Source of the DNA: Ornithinimicrobium avium | GTDB lineage: Bacteria; Actinomycetota; Actinomycetes; Actinomycetales; Dermatophilaceae | NCBI RefSeq assembly: GCF_003351765.1 | Contig: NZ_CP031229.1 | Coordinates: 1,984,001 to 2,048,000 of the forward strand | Direction of reading: 5' to 3' | DNA: 64,000 bases | In this document: piece by piece, positions 1 to 7,325 of the stretch | Position numbering within the stretch: position 1 is the stretch's first letter | How the letters are laid out: each line of letters opens with the position of its first letter | Program-made: the position numbers and the translations under genes | Notes under the pieces: generated by a model | The model's database searches: none | Seen by the model: the letters and a program-made list of their open reading frames with translations, nothing else | What the model was told of the DNA's origin: nothing

Positions 1-921
1 GTAGGTCACGCCGACCTCGCCCCGCTCCGGGCGCTCCGCCAGCCCGGCACTGGTCATCGCCACGCCGGCCGGGTCGACGGCGAGTTCCTGGTCATCGGTG
101 ATCGCGCGCAGGTCGTCGGCGTCGGCGAGCTGGACGACGAGCCGGTCGCGCGGACCCTCGTCGAAGTCGAGGAAGACGTTGGCCGTGGCGCTCTCCAGCC
201 CGGGAAGGACGGCGGCCACGTCACTCTCGCGGCCCTGCGGGGCGAGCACGACGAGGTCGTCGGTGACCGTGACGGCAAGCGCCTGCAGGTCCCACAGCTG
301 CGGGTGCCCGTCCTGCCGGTCCTGACCCGCCATCCGGGTGATCCGCGGCTCCCCGCCCGGCGGCCGCTGCACCGTCACCCGGTAGGTCTCCACCGCCGGC
401 ACCGGGTCGGCCCCGCTGATCTGGTGGGCGAGGACCAGCTGCACCACCGTGCCCTCGGGCGTGTCCGACGACACCACCGTCTCGGGCAGGATCTCACGCA
501 CGTCCATCGGCACCGCCTGCACTCCTCGGAACCAGCGTCGCTGCTGCTCGAGCAGGTCCTCGTCGCCGTCGAAGAAGGCGATCCACTCCTCCTCGTCGCC
601 GGAGGTCAGCGCGCGGTCCAGCTCCGCGGCCAGGTCGGCGAGGTCCTCCCGGCCCAGCGGCACCAGGCCGCTGACCTTGCTGACGACCGGCTCCTCGGTC
701 GGCTCCTTCCCGGTCGACCCCTCCGTGGTCGGCGCGGGACCGTCGGTGCGCAGGCCCTCGTCGACGGCGGCCGGGACCTGCGGGGCCGACCCGACCGCCT
801 CCGGGGGCACGGTCGCCTCCGGGACACGGGCGGGCCAGTCGACGACCGTGCCGCAGCCGCCGAGGGTCAGTGCGAGGGCGAGCGGCAGCGCGAGGTGCGC
901 CGTCCGGCGACGCCCCGTCAC
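1..921 (-). CDS. putative lipoprotein, 3' end beyond window
   Basis: This is the first 307 codons of a putative secreted lipoprotein whose C-terminus lies beyond the left edge. The GTG start overlaps the stop of the upstream gene as GTGA (918-921), so the two are probably translationally coupled. An Arg-rich N-terminus is followed by a hydrophobic run (about residues 9-20) and a lipobox L-G-G-C, with Cys23 the predicted lipidated residue. The mature part is acidic, rich in Asp and Glu, and looks soluble. I recognise no catalytic motif or domain family. Surface anchoring follows from the lipobox; everything else about its role is unknown. Confidence 0.75.
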   Translation of the reverse strand, partial: MTGRRRTAHLALPLALALTLGGCGTVVDWPARVPEATVPPEAVGSAPQVPAAVDEGLRTDGPAPTTEGSTGKEPTEEPVVSKVSGLVPLGREDLADLAAELDRALTSGDEEEWIAFFDGDEDLLEQQRRWFRGVQAVPMDVREILPETVVSSDTPEGTVVQLVLAHQISGADPVPAVETYRVTVQRPPGGEPRITRMAGQDRQDGHPQLWDLQALAVTVTDDLVVLAPQGRESDVAAVLPGLESATANVFLDFDEGPRDRLVVQLADADDLRAITDDQELAVDPAGVAMTSAGLAERPERGEVGVTY

Positions 922-1511
922 GCACCCCACCCGGGGTCGCGGCCGAGCATCGCGACCAGCCGGTCCAGCGGGTCCGTCGAGGTGGTCGGCACCGCCGGCC
1001 GGAACAGGCCGTCGATGCCCTGGCCGTGCCCGGTGCGGGGCCGTTCGTACTCCGTGGCCCGGTGCACCGCCTCCGCCACCGGCAGGTGCGGGAGCCCGAG
1101 TGCTGCCGCCAGGTCCCAGGCGTGCACGACGAGGTCGACGAGCATCTGGTCGGCGTACTCCCGCAGCGTGATCGGCCCCGACGACACCTCGATCTCGCGC
1201 AGCTCGTCCTCGGGCGCGACGTCGGCCCAGGCCAGGAGCGAGGTGGTCACGGCGTGGTGCCAGACGGCCACGGGGTCGTCGCCGAGGACGTCCCCGGCGT
1301 AGTCGTCCCCCACCTCCGCCAGCGACTCGCCGGCCAGCAGGCGCGGCGCCCAGAGGTGCTCGGCGGTGAGGTGGTTGACCAGGGCGCGCACGTCCCACCC
1401 CTCGCACGGCGTCGGTCGGCGCCACCGGTCGTCAGGAACGGCGCGGACGAGGTCGGTGACGCGGGCGGCGGCGGCCGGCAGGACCTGGAACGGGCGCGAG
1501 GTGTCGGGCAT
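918..1511 (-). CDS. TIGR03086/DinB-like metal-binding protein
   Basis: The 197-residue product resembles the actinobacterial TIGR03086 group of the DinB/mycothiol-dependent maleylpyruvate isomerase superfamily, small four-helix proteins with a His-based metal site. Visible signs are the early C-E-G-W-D motif, L-V-N-H-L near residue 48 and a late V-V-H-A-W-D segment, which carry the expected His ligands. The ATG at 1511 gives an N-terminus of normal family length; a GTG-type extension to 1565 would add 18 unusual residues. It overlaps the downstream lipoprotein gene by four bases. Substrate is unknown. Family members are thought to act in thiol-dependent chemistry, but that is inference from the fold. 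Confidence 0.8.
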   Translation of the reverse strand: MPDTSRPFQVLPAAAARVTDLVRAVPDDRWRRPTPCEGWDVRALVNHLTAEHLWAPRLLAGESLAEVGDDYAGDVLGDDPVAVWHHAVTTSLLAWADVAPEDELREIEVSSGPITLREYADQMLVDLVVHAWDLAAALGLPHLPVAEAVHRATEYERPRTGHGQGIDGLFRPAVPTTSTDPLDRLVAMLGRDPGWGA

Positions 1512-1601
1512 GGCCACAGCCTGCCACCCGGCACCGACGACCGGCCAGACCCGACCTGCCCGCACCCGACCCTGTCAGCACCTGGCCCTACCCTGACCGT
1601 C

Positions 1602-2837
1602 ATGTGGATCCGCAACGTGCGCCCGTGGGGCGCTGAGCTCTCCGACCTCCGGGTCGAGGACGAGAGGATCGTCGAGGTGCGCCGTTCAGGGGCGACCGAC
1701 GACCCCGGTGAGGCAGGCGCCGGAGCGGGCACACGCCATACCGACGACGTGGACGGACGCGGGCGACTGCTGCTCCCGTCCTTCGCCGACGTGCACGTGC
1801 ACCTCGACTCGACCCGCCTGGGGCTGCCCTTCCGTCCGCACACCGGCGGACCGGGCGTGTGGACGATGATGCTCGACGACCGGGCCCACTGGCGGGAGGC
1901 AGAGGTCGGGATCGTCGAGCGCGTCGCGCACACCCTCGGCCTCATGGTGGCCCGGGGGACGACGCGCGTGCGCTCCTTCGCGCAGGTCGACGTCGACGCC
2001 GGGCTGGAGCGGCTCGAGGCCGTCCTCTCCGCCCGTGAGACCCACCGGGACCGCGCAGAGGTGCAGGTCATCGCCTTCCCGCAGGCCGGTCTGCTGCGTG
2101 AGGAGGGCTCGCCGCAGGTGCTCGAGGACGCGCTGCGCGCCGGCGCCGACGTCGTCGGCGGGATCGACCCGTGCACGCTCGACCGCGACCCCGTGCGCCA
2201 CCTCGACATCGTGTTCGGCCTCGCGGAGCGGTATGGCGTGCCCGTCGACGTCCACCTGCACGAGCCGGGAGACCTGGGCCGCTTCTCGGCCGACCTGATC
2301 ATCGAGCGGACCCTCGCGCTGGGGATGCAGGGCAACGTGCTGATCTCGCACGGCTACGGGCTGTGGGACGGGACCGAGAGCCAGACCCAGGACCTCGTCG
2401 AGCGGTTCGCCGAGGCCGACGTGGCGACCGCGACCGTCGCGCCGGGCGGGCGGGCGACGCTGCCGCTGGAGCTGATGGCCGAGCACGGCGTGCGCGTCGG
2501 GCTGGGCGAGGACGGGCAGCGGGACTACTGGTCGCCCTACGGCAACGCCGACATGCTCGACCGGACCTGGCAGCTGGCGTTCACCCACGGCTTCCGCCGC
2601 GACGAGCTCGTGGAGCATGCCCTGGCGGTGGCCTCGCGCGGCGGCGCCTCGGTCATGGACCGGTCGCTGCCCCGGCTGTCCGGGGTCGGCGACCGGCCCG
2701 GGCTGGCGGTCGGCGACCGGGCGGACCTGCTGCTCGTCGCCGGCGACACCCCGACGGCCGCGGTCATGGACCGGCTGCCGGACCGAACGGTGCTGCACCG
2801 GGGGCGGGTGGTCGCCGACCAGCTCCAGCTGGTCTAG
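1602..2837 (+). CDS. amidohydrolase, cytosine deaminase-like (CodA superfamily)
   Basis: A 411-residue amidohydrolase-superfamily enzyme predicted to hydrolyse or deaminate a cyclic nitrogen compound in the cytoplasm. The metal-binding H-x-H is at residues 65 and 67 (D-V-H-V-H-L-D), a second His group lies in H-L-H-E-P near residue 218, a third in I-S-H-G-Y near residue 249, and the catalytic Asp is probably in G-E-D-G-Q near residue 306. This is the order expected for the cytosine deaminase/isocytosine deaminase branch. It starts at the ATG at 1602; an upstream in-frame extension antisense to the DinB gene is not credible. The 3' end overlaps the convergent gluconokinase gene by four bases. 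The exact substrate cannot be read from sequence. Confidence 0.8.
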   Translation: MWIRNVRPWGAELSDLRVEDERIVEVRRSGATDDPGEAGAGAGTRHTDDVDGRGRLLLPSFADVHVHLDSTRLGLPFRPHTGGPGVWTMMLDDRAHWREAEVGIVERVAHTLGLMVARGTTRVRSFAQVDVDAGLERLEAVLSARETHRDRAEVQVIAFPQAGLLREEGSPQVLEDALRAGADVVGGIDPCTLDRDPVRHLDIVFGLAERYGVPVDVHLHEPGDLGRFSADLIIERTLALGMQGNVLISHGYGLWDGTESQTQDLVERFAEADVATATVAPGGRATLPLELMAEHGVRVGLGEDGQRDYWSPYGNADMLDRTWQLAFTHGFRRDELVEHALAVASRGGASVMDRSLPRLSGVGDRPGLAVGDRADLLLVAGDTPTAAVMDRLPDRTVLHRGRVVADQLQLV

Positions 2838-3385
2838 CTGCGCTGACGCTGCCCGACCGCGCCGACCTGGGCGACGATCATCCGGGCGATGCTCTCCGGG
2901 TCCTGGACGACGTCGACGATCATCCCGCGCTCGTCCTTCTCGAGGTGCTCGAGCGTCTCGAGCTGGGAGTCGAGCAGCGAGGTCGGCATGAAGTGCCGCT
3001 CGCGCACGCTCATCCGTCCGGCGAGCAGCTCGTCGTCGCCGACGAGGTGGACGAAGTAGGTGCCGGGCCCGCCACGACGGAGCACGTCGCGGTAGGAGCG
3101 CTTCAGCGCCGAGCAGGTCAGGATCGTGTCCCTGTCACCGCGCTCGCGCTCGGCGGTCCAGTCGACGAGCGCCTCGAGCCAGGGCCAGCGGTCCTCGTCG
3201 TCGAGCGCCTCGCCGCGGCTCATCTTGTCGATGTTGGACTGCGGGTGCAGGTCGTCGCCCTCGCAGAAGTCCCATCGCAGCAGCTCCCGCAGGGCGGCGG
3301 CGATCGTGCTCTTGCCGGTGCCCGACACCCCCATCAGGACGAGGTGCAGGGGCCGTGGTCCGGGGTCGGGCACGGGAGGGGTCAC
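2834..3385 (-). CDS. gntK: gluconokinase
   Basis: A 183-residue gluconokinase of the GntK type, which phosphorylates D-gluconate to 6-phosphogluconate and feeds the pentose phosphate pathway. The P-loop G-V-S-G-T-G-K-S-T is at about residues 19-27, followed by F-C-E-G-D-D-L-H-P, the substrate-binding motif of this family, and C-S-A-L-K-R. Length fits the family. The GTG at 3385 is chosen because GAGAAGGAG lies six bases upstream; an upstream ATG at 3421 has no such site. No gluconate permease or regulator is adjacent, so it looks like a single-gene unit. Confidence 0.92.
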   Translation of the reverse strand: MTPPVPDPGPRPLHLVLMGVSGTGKSTIAAALRELLRWDFCEGDDLHPQSNIDKMSRGEALDDEDRWPWLEALVDWTAERERGDRDTILTCSALKRSYRDVLRRGGPGTYFVHLVGDDELLAGRMSVRERHFMPTSLLDSQLETLEHLEKDERGMIVDVVQDPESIARMIVAQVGAVGQRQRS

Positions 3386-3475
3386 GCGGGGCTCCTTCTC
3401 GGTGGGGCGGGGGTGGTCCAACCCTAGTGCTGGTCCCCCTGCGCAGATCCGGCTTGCCGCCTGTTGCCCACGCGC

Positions 3476-4249
3476 TCAGCGCTGCGGCCCGAGGTCCTCC
3501 ACGACCCTGGCGACCAGCGAGCTCTGCGCGTCCACGACCCGGTCGGGCAGCGGGCGGTCCTCGGTCGCCGCCTGCGCGAAGAGCACCGACAGCTCGGTGC
3601 AGCCGAGGAGCACGGCGTCGGAGCCGGCCCCCAGCTCGTCCACCAGCGCGGCGAACTCCTCGGTCGGCACCGGCACGTCAGCCTTCACCCCGTCGTAGAT
3701 CATGCTCATCACCCGCGGCTGGTCGGCCTCCCCGGGCACCCGCACGGTGGCGCCGCGCCGCTCCAGCGCGTCCTGGTAGAGCCGGCTCGCCAGCGTGCCG
3801 TCGGTCGCCAGGACCGTGACGGTGGGCCGCTCGCCGCCGCTCGCCCGGGCCACGGCCATCACCGCGTCGGCACCGACCTCGACGATGCTCAGCAGCGGCA
3901 GCGGCAGGTCCTCCTCGTCGAGGAAGGCGTGCGCGGTGTTGCACAGGATCACCGCACGGTCAGCGCCCAGCCGGGCCAGCAGCTGCAGGTCGCCCAGCAG
4001 GTAGGGCGTGGGGTCGGGCTGCGAGGGGTCGTTCAGCCGGGCCGTCCGGTCGGGGACGGTCGCGTGGTTGAGCACCACGGAGTCGATGTGCTCCTGGTCG
4101 GTGCGCGCCGGCGTCGCCCGCACCAGCGCGTCGAGGAAGGCCACGGTCGCGGCCGAGCCCATCCCGCCCAGCACGCCGAGCACCGGCCCTGCCCAGGTGC
4201 CGGGGAGCAGCGGCCGCTCCGCGCCCCCGCCCTGCGTCGCCGGGCTCAC
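3476..4249 (-). CDS. aspartate/glutamate racemase family protein
   Basis: A 257-residue cofactor-independent amino acid racemase of the Asp/Glu/hydantoin racemase superfamily. It has the N-terminal L-G-G-M-G-S-A-A-T motif and the two catalytic Cys contexts, L-C-N-T-A-H and L-G-C-T-E-L-S, typical of aspartate racemases. The GTG start overlaps the stop of the upstream ATP-grasp gene in a GTGA junction (4246-4249), so the two are one translationally coupled unit. The likely job is to supply D-Asp or D-Glu to that ligase for the peptidoglycan interpeptide bridge, by analogy with the racemase/Asl(fm) pair of Enterococcus faecium. Choice between aspartate and glutamate is not decidable here. Confidence 0.85.
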   Translation of the reverse strand: MSPATQGGGAERPLLPGTWAGPVLGVLGGMGSAATVAFLDALVRATPARTDQEHIDSVVLNHATVPDRTARLNDPSQPDPTPYLLGDLQLLARLGADRAVILCNTAHAFLDEEDLPLPLLSIVEVGADAVMAVARASGGERPTVTVLATDGTLASRLYQDALERRGATVRVPGEADQPRVMSMIYDGVKADVPVPTEEFAALVDELGAGSDAVLLGCTELSVLFAQAATEDRPLPDRVVDAQSSLVARVVEDLGPQR

Positions 4250-5520
4250 GAGGTCACCGGCCGACGGTAGTGGGTGGCGAAGTTCTTGGTGTAGAGCACG
4301 TCGTTCTTGAGCTGGGCGAGCACGCGCTCCCGGCCGCCGTCCACGGCATACCGCAGCGGTCGCAGCACCCGCCCGGACCGGCGGATGCGCGTCAGCCGCT
4401 CGCGCGTCGACGGGTCGGTGACGTAGCGGCGCAGGAGGGGCACCGGCACGATCGAGTAGAGCCAGTCGTCGGTCTCGGGGCCGGTCCGGACGTCGTCGAA
4501 GGGGTCGCGCCCCTCGACGTACTCCCGCACCAGCGGCGTGACGACCGGGTGTCCCGCGGCGGTGAGGTAGGCGTGCGAGCGCCCGAGCCGCGGGTTGAGC
4601 TCGAAGAAGTACTCCGTCCCGTCGCGCGGGTCGACCTTGATGTCGAAGTTGGCGTATCCGGTCCACCCGACGTGCTCCATCAGCCGCGCCGCCTCGGCCA
4701 CCGCCGTCCCGCTGGTGCCGTGCACGACAGCGAGCGGGTTGCCGATCATGGCCGGGTCGTGGTCCTCGAGCAGGACGTGGCCGAGCCGTCCCCAGCGGAC
4801 GCTTCCCTCCCGGTCGGAGTAGGTGGTGAGCACCCTCATCTGCTCGTCGCCGCCGGGGATGCGCTCCTGGACGACGAGGCCGCCGGCGTAGCCGGCCGCC
4901 GTCATCGTCCGCCGCAGGGCGAGCAGCTCCTCGAGGTCGGCGCAGTAGGCGACCTTCTGCTTGCCCTGGTAGAGCAGCGCGCCGAAGGCCACCGAGTCGC
5001 CGGCCTTGACCACGAACGGCGGGCGCAGGCCCTCGAGCAGCTGGGCCACCGCCTCCTCGGGCGCGTCGGCCGGCACCGCGCGGGTCACCGGGTGGGCGAC
5101 GCCCAGCTCGGCGCACAGGGCGGCGAAGCCCTCCTTGTCGGAGAGGCGGTCGATGAGCGCGCCGGAGGGGTAGGGCACGACGAAGCGCTCGTCCAGCCGG
5201 TCGCGCAGCCCGGCGATGCGGTCCACCCATACGTCGACGGTGCCCAGCAGCAGGACGCGGTGGTCGGGGCGTTCGTCGGCGACCCGCCGCAGGCAGGCGA
5301 GCAGCTCCTCGTCCTCGTCCATGCCGGGGCAGCGGACGTTGTCGATGATCGCCGACCCCCGCACGGCGGACGGGACGCCGCGGGTGACCACGGTGGTGCG
5401 CACGCCCAGCTCGGCGTGGAAGGCCCGGGCCAGGGTGTAGGTCGCCAGCTCCCCGCCGAGCACGACCGGCACGAAGGGCACGGTCGAGGCGAAACGCGCG
5501 GACGGGTCGGGCAAGGACAT
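4246..5520 (-). CDS. ATP-grasp ligase, probable D-aspartate/D-glutamate ligase
   Basis: A 424-residue ATP-grasp carboxylate-amine ligase. Family features seen are the N-terminal V-V-L-G-G-E-L pre-ATP-grasp segment, F-V-V-K-A-G-D-S-V for the ATP-binding Lys, V-Q-E-R-I-P-G-G-D, and the metal-binding F-E-L-N-P-R-L-G near residue 307. Overall layout and length match the Asl(fm)-type D-aspartate ligases, which join a D-amino acid to the epsilon-amino group of Lys in peptidoglycan precursors. The coupled downstream racemase gene strongly supports this. Start is the ATG at 5520, 26 bases after the stop of the yigZ-like gene on the same strand. Substrate identity is inference; generic carboxylate-amine ligase is the safe call. 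Confidence 0.82.
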   Translation of the reverse strand: MSLPDPSARFASTVPFVPVVLGGELATYTLARAFHAELGVRTTVVTRGVPSAVRGSAIIDNVRCPGMDEDEELLACLRRVADERPDHRVLLLGTVDVWVDRIAGLRDRLDERFVVPYPSGALIDRLSDKEGFAALCAELGVAHPVTRAVPADAPEEAVAQLLEGLRPPFVVKAGDSVAFGALLYQGKQKVAYCADLEELLALRRTMTAAGYAGGLVVQERIPGGDEQMRVLTTYSDREGSVRWGRLGHVLLEDHDPAMIGNPLAVVHGTSGTAVAEAARLMEHVGWTGYANFDIKVDPRDGTEYFFELNPRLGRSHAYLTAAGHPVVTPLVREYVEGRDPFDDVRTGPETDDWLYSIVPVPLLRRYVTDPSTRERLTRIRRSGRVLRPLRYAVDGGRERVLAQLKNDVLYTKNFATHYRRPVTS

Positions 5521-5546
5521 GGCGCGAAGCGTACCGGCCGCGGCTG

Positions 5547-6203
5547 TCAGCCCGGCCCGTCCAGCCAGCTCTCCGCCTCGCTGCCCGCCACCAGCTCGGC
5601 CTCCCCGGACGTGAGCGAGGCGAGCAGGCCGGCAAGCTCGTCCCGCTCGGCCACGGGCACCTGGACCCGCAGGGTGACGTGCTCGCCGTACCGGACGTCG
5701 GGGACCGCGACACCACGCGCCCGGAGGTCGTGCTCGAGGCGGCCCGCCGTGGCGTGGGACACCCGGACGTCCACCTCCCCCACGCGCACGCGCGTGAGCA
5801 CCCGGGCCTCGGCGAGCGCGGCGCGGACCGCGTCGGAGTAGGCCCGCACCAGTCCGCCCGTGCCCAGCAACGTCCCGCCGAACCACCGCGTGACGACCGC
5901 GACGACGTCGGTGAGGCCCGCACCGGTGAGCACCTCGAGCATGGGGGTACCCGCGGTCCCGGCCGGCTCGCCGTCGTCGTTGCTGCGGACGAGAGCACCC
6001 TCCGGCCCCAGCACGAACGCCGAGCAGTGGTGCCGCGCGTCCCAGTGCGTGACCCGCGCCTCCTCGACCACGGCCCTGGCGCCCGGCTCGTCCTCCGCAC
6101 GGCGCAGCCAGCACTCGAACAGCGACCGCTTCTCCTCGATGCTCGCCACCACGGGCGCGGCGACGGTCCGGTAGGACGTGGGTCGGTGGGGCGCGGGGTC
6201 CAT
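5547..6203 (-). CDS. YigZ/IMPACT family protein
   Basis: The 218-residue protein belongs to the YigZ/IMPACT family. The conserved core is visible: K-R-S-L-F near residue 25, a Asp-Ala-Arg-His-His-Cys stretch near residue 55, N-D-D-G-E-P-A-G-T-A-G-T-P-M near residue 75, and V-V-T-R-W-F-G-G-T-L-L-G-T-G-G-L near residue 102. A ferredoxin-like C-terminal domain completes the usual length. Bacterial members have no firmly settled function; roles in translation stress have been suggested from eukaryotic IMPACT. The gene is divergent from the CopC-domain gene, with only 36 bases between starts, so both promoters must lie in or near that gap. Confidence 0.9.
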   Translation of the reverse strand: MDPAPHRPTSYRTVAAPVVASIEEKRSLFECWLRRAEDEPGARAVVEEARVTHWDARHHCSAFVLGPEGALVRSNDDGEPAGTAGTPMLEVLTGAGLTDVVAVVTRWFGGTLLGTGGLVRAYSDAVRAALAEARVLTRVRVGEVDVRVSHATAGRLEHDLRARGVAVPDVRYGEHVTLRVQVPVAERDELAGLLASLTSGEAELVAGSEAESWLDGPG

Positions 6204-6239
6204 CCCGCGAGGGTATGCCGCCTCCCTACACTCGGGAGC

Positions 6240-6896
6240 ATGCCCCGTCCGTCCCGGTTGTCCCCGTCAGCGTCCTTCCCCTTCTCCCTGGCCCTGCTCC
6301 TCGCGGCGCTGCTGGCGGCGCTGCTCGTGGTCCCCGCCGGGAGCGCGTCGGCGCACGACCAGCTGACCGGCACCGAGCCCACCGACGGCGCCACCGTGGA
6401 GCAGGCGCCCGGGCAGGTGGTGCTGACCTTCTCCGGCGAGGTCGCCGACGTGGGCGCCCAGGTGCTCGTCGCCGGCCCGGACGGGGAGACGGTGGGCGAG
6501 GGCGACCCGCAGGTGAGCGGCAGCGAGGTGACCCAGCAGCTCCGGTCCGACCTGCCCGCCGGTGCCTACGAGGTGACCTGGCGGGTCACCAGCCAGGACG
6601 GCCACCCGATCTCCGGGACGTTCGCCTTCGAGGCGACGGAGACGTCCGGGGCGACCAGCGAGGCGGGGAGCAGCGAGGCGGGGGCCAGCGACGCGCAGAC
6701 GTCCGCGGCCGCGAGCAGCTCTGCCGCACCGACCACGACCGGCGCCGGCGCCGGCGACGACGCCGGCATCACGGCAGCTCCGGACTCCTCCGACGGGGCC
6801 GGCGGGCTGCCCGTGTGGGCCTGGGTCGTCGTGATCCTCGCGGCGCTCGGCCTGCTGGGCCTGCTGGCGCGCACCTGGACCCGCGGACGCGGGTGA
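6240..6896 (+). CDS. CopC domain-containing membrane-anchored protein
   Basis: A 218-residue exported protein with an N-terminal signal peptide (hydrophobic about residues 15-32, ending in A-S-A-H). The first mature residue is His, as is usual for CopC, where it ligates copper. The CopC/YcnJ-type beta-sandwich follows at about residues 34-135 (L-T-F-S-G-E-V near the start, S-Q-D-G-H-P-I-S-G at the end). A Ser/Thr/Ala-rich linker of about 45 residues leads to a transmembrane helix (about 190-210) and a short Arg-rich tail. It probably binds copper outside the membrane. No CopD partner is adjacent. Confidence 0.88.
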   Translation: MPRPSRLSPSASFPFSLALLLAALLAALLVVPAGSASAHDQLTGTEPTDGATVEQAPGQVVLTFSGEVADVGAQVLVAGPDGETVGEGDPQVSGSEVTQQLRSDLPAGAYEVTWRVTSQDGHPISGTFAFEATETSGATSEAGSSEAGASDAQTSAAASSSAAPTTTGAGAGDDAGITAAPDSSDGAGGLPVWAWVVVILAALGLLGLLARTWTRGRG

Positions 6897-7078
6897 GCGG
6901 ACCGGGGCGGACCCGGGCGCACCACATACCTGCTGGTCGCGCGGGTCGATGGCGAGGGTGAGCCAGGTCTCATGTAGCCTAGGCACCACGAACATACACA
7001 ATCCCCGGGCAGGCTCCGCGACCTGATTCGTCAGCCAGCGATGCCGCCCCGGCAGACACGATGCAAGGGGGTCACGCC

Positions 7079-7324
7079 ATGGGGCGCGGCCGGGCCAAGG
7101 CAAAGCAGATCAAGGTGGCCAGGAAGCTGAAGTACTCAGCTCCGGACACCGACCTCACCGCCCTGGAGCGAGAGCTCCGCGGCGAACACGGCGACCACAG
7201 CTATGACAGCTCGCCGACGCACGACGACGGTGGTGACGACGAAGACGACCCCTACGCCGACTACTCCGCCTACGGCGCGGAGGACGAGGACGAGGGTTCC
7301 TGGCACTCGCGCGGCCACGGCTGA
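7079..7324 (+). CDS. DUF3073 domain-containing protein
   Basis: An 81-residue protein whose first 35 residues (starting M-G-R-G-R-A-K-A-K-Q and including R-K-L-K-Y) match the actinobacterial DUF3073 family. The remainder is a highly acidic Asp/Glu/Tyr/Ser tail that is probably disordered. The ATG at 7079 is preferred over 7061 because it gives the conserved N-terminus and has AAGGGGG about eight bases upstream. Function is unknown; the family is a short, highly conserved actinobacterial signature protein. The ABC exporter gene follows within two bases and may be co-transcribed. Confidence 0.9.
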   Translation: MGRGRAKAKQIKVARKLKYSAPDTDLTALERELRGEHGDHSYDSSPTHDDGGDDEDDPYADYSAYGAEDEDEGSWHSRGHG

Positions 7325-7325
7325 C

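Noticed and set aside
870..1601. N-terminal extension of the amidohydrolase frame antisense to the DinB-like gene
   Set aside because: The extension is low-complexity Arg/Gly-rich sequence and the family N-terminus begins at the ATG at 1602.
3476..6394. A single 972-codon minus-strand open frame spanning the racemase, ATP-grasp and yigZ genes
   Set aside because: Only its last 257 codons (the racemase) look like protein; the rest is an Arg/Pro/Ala-rich shadow of the ATP-grasp and YigZ genes in other frames, both of which have clear motifs and starts.
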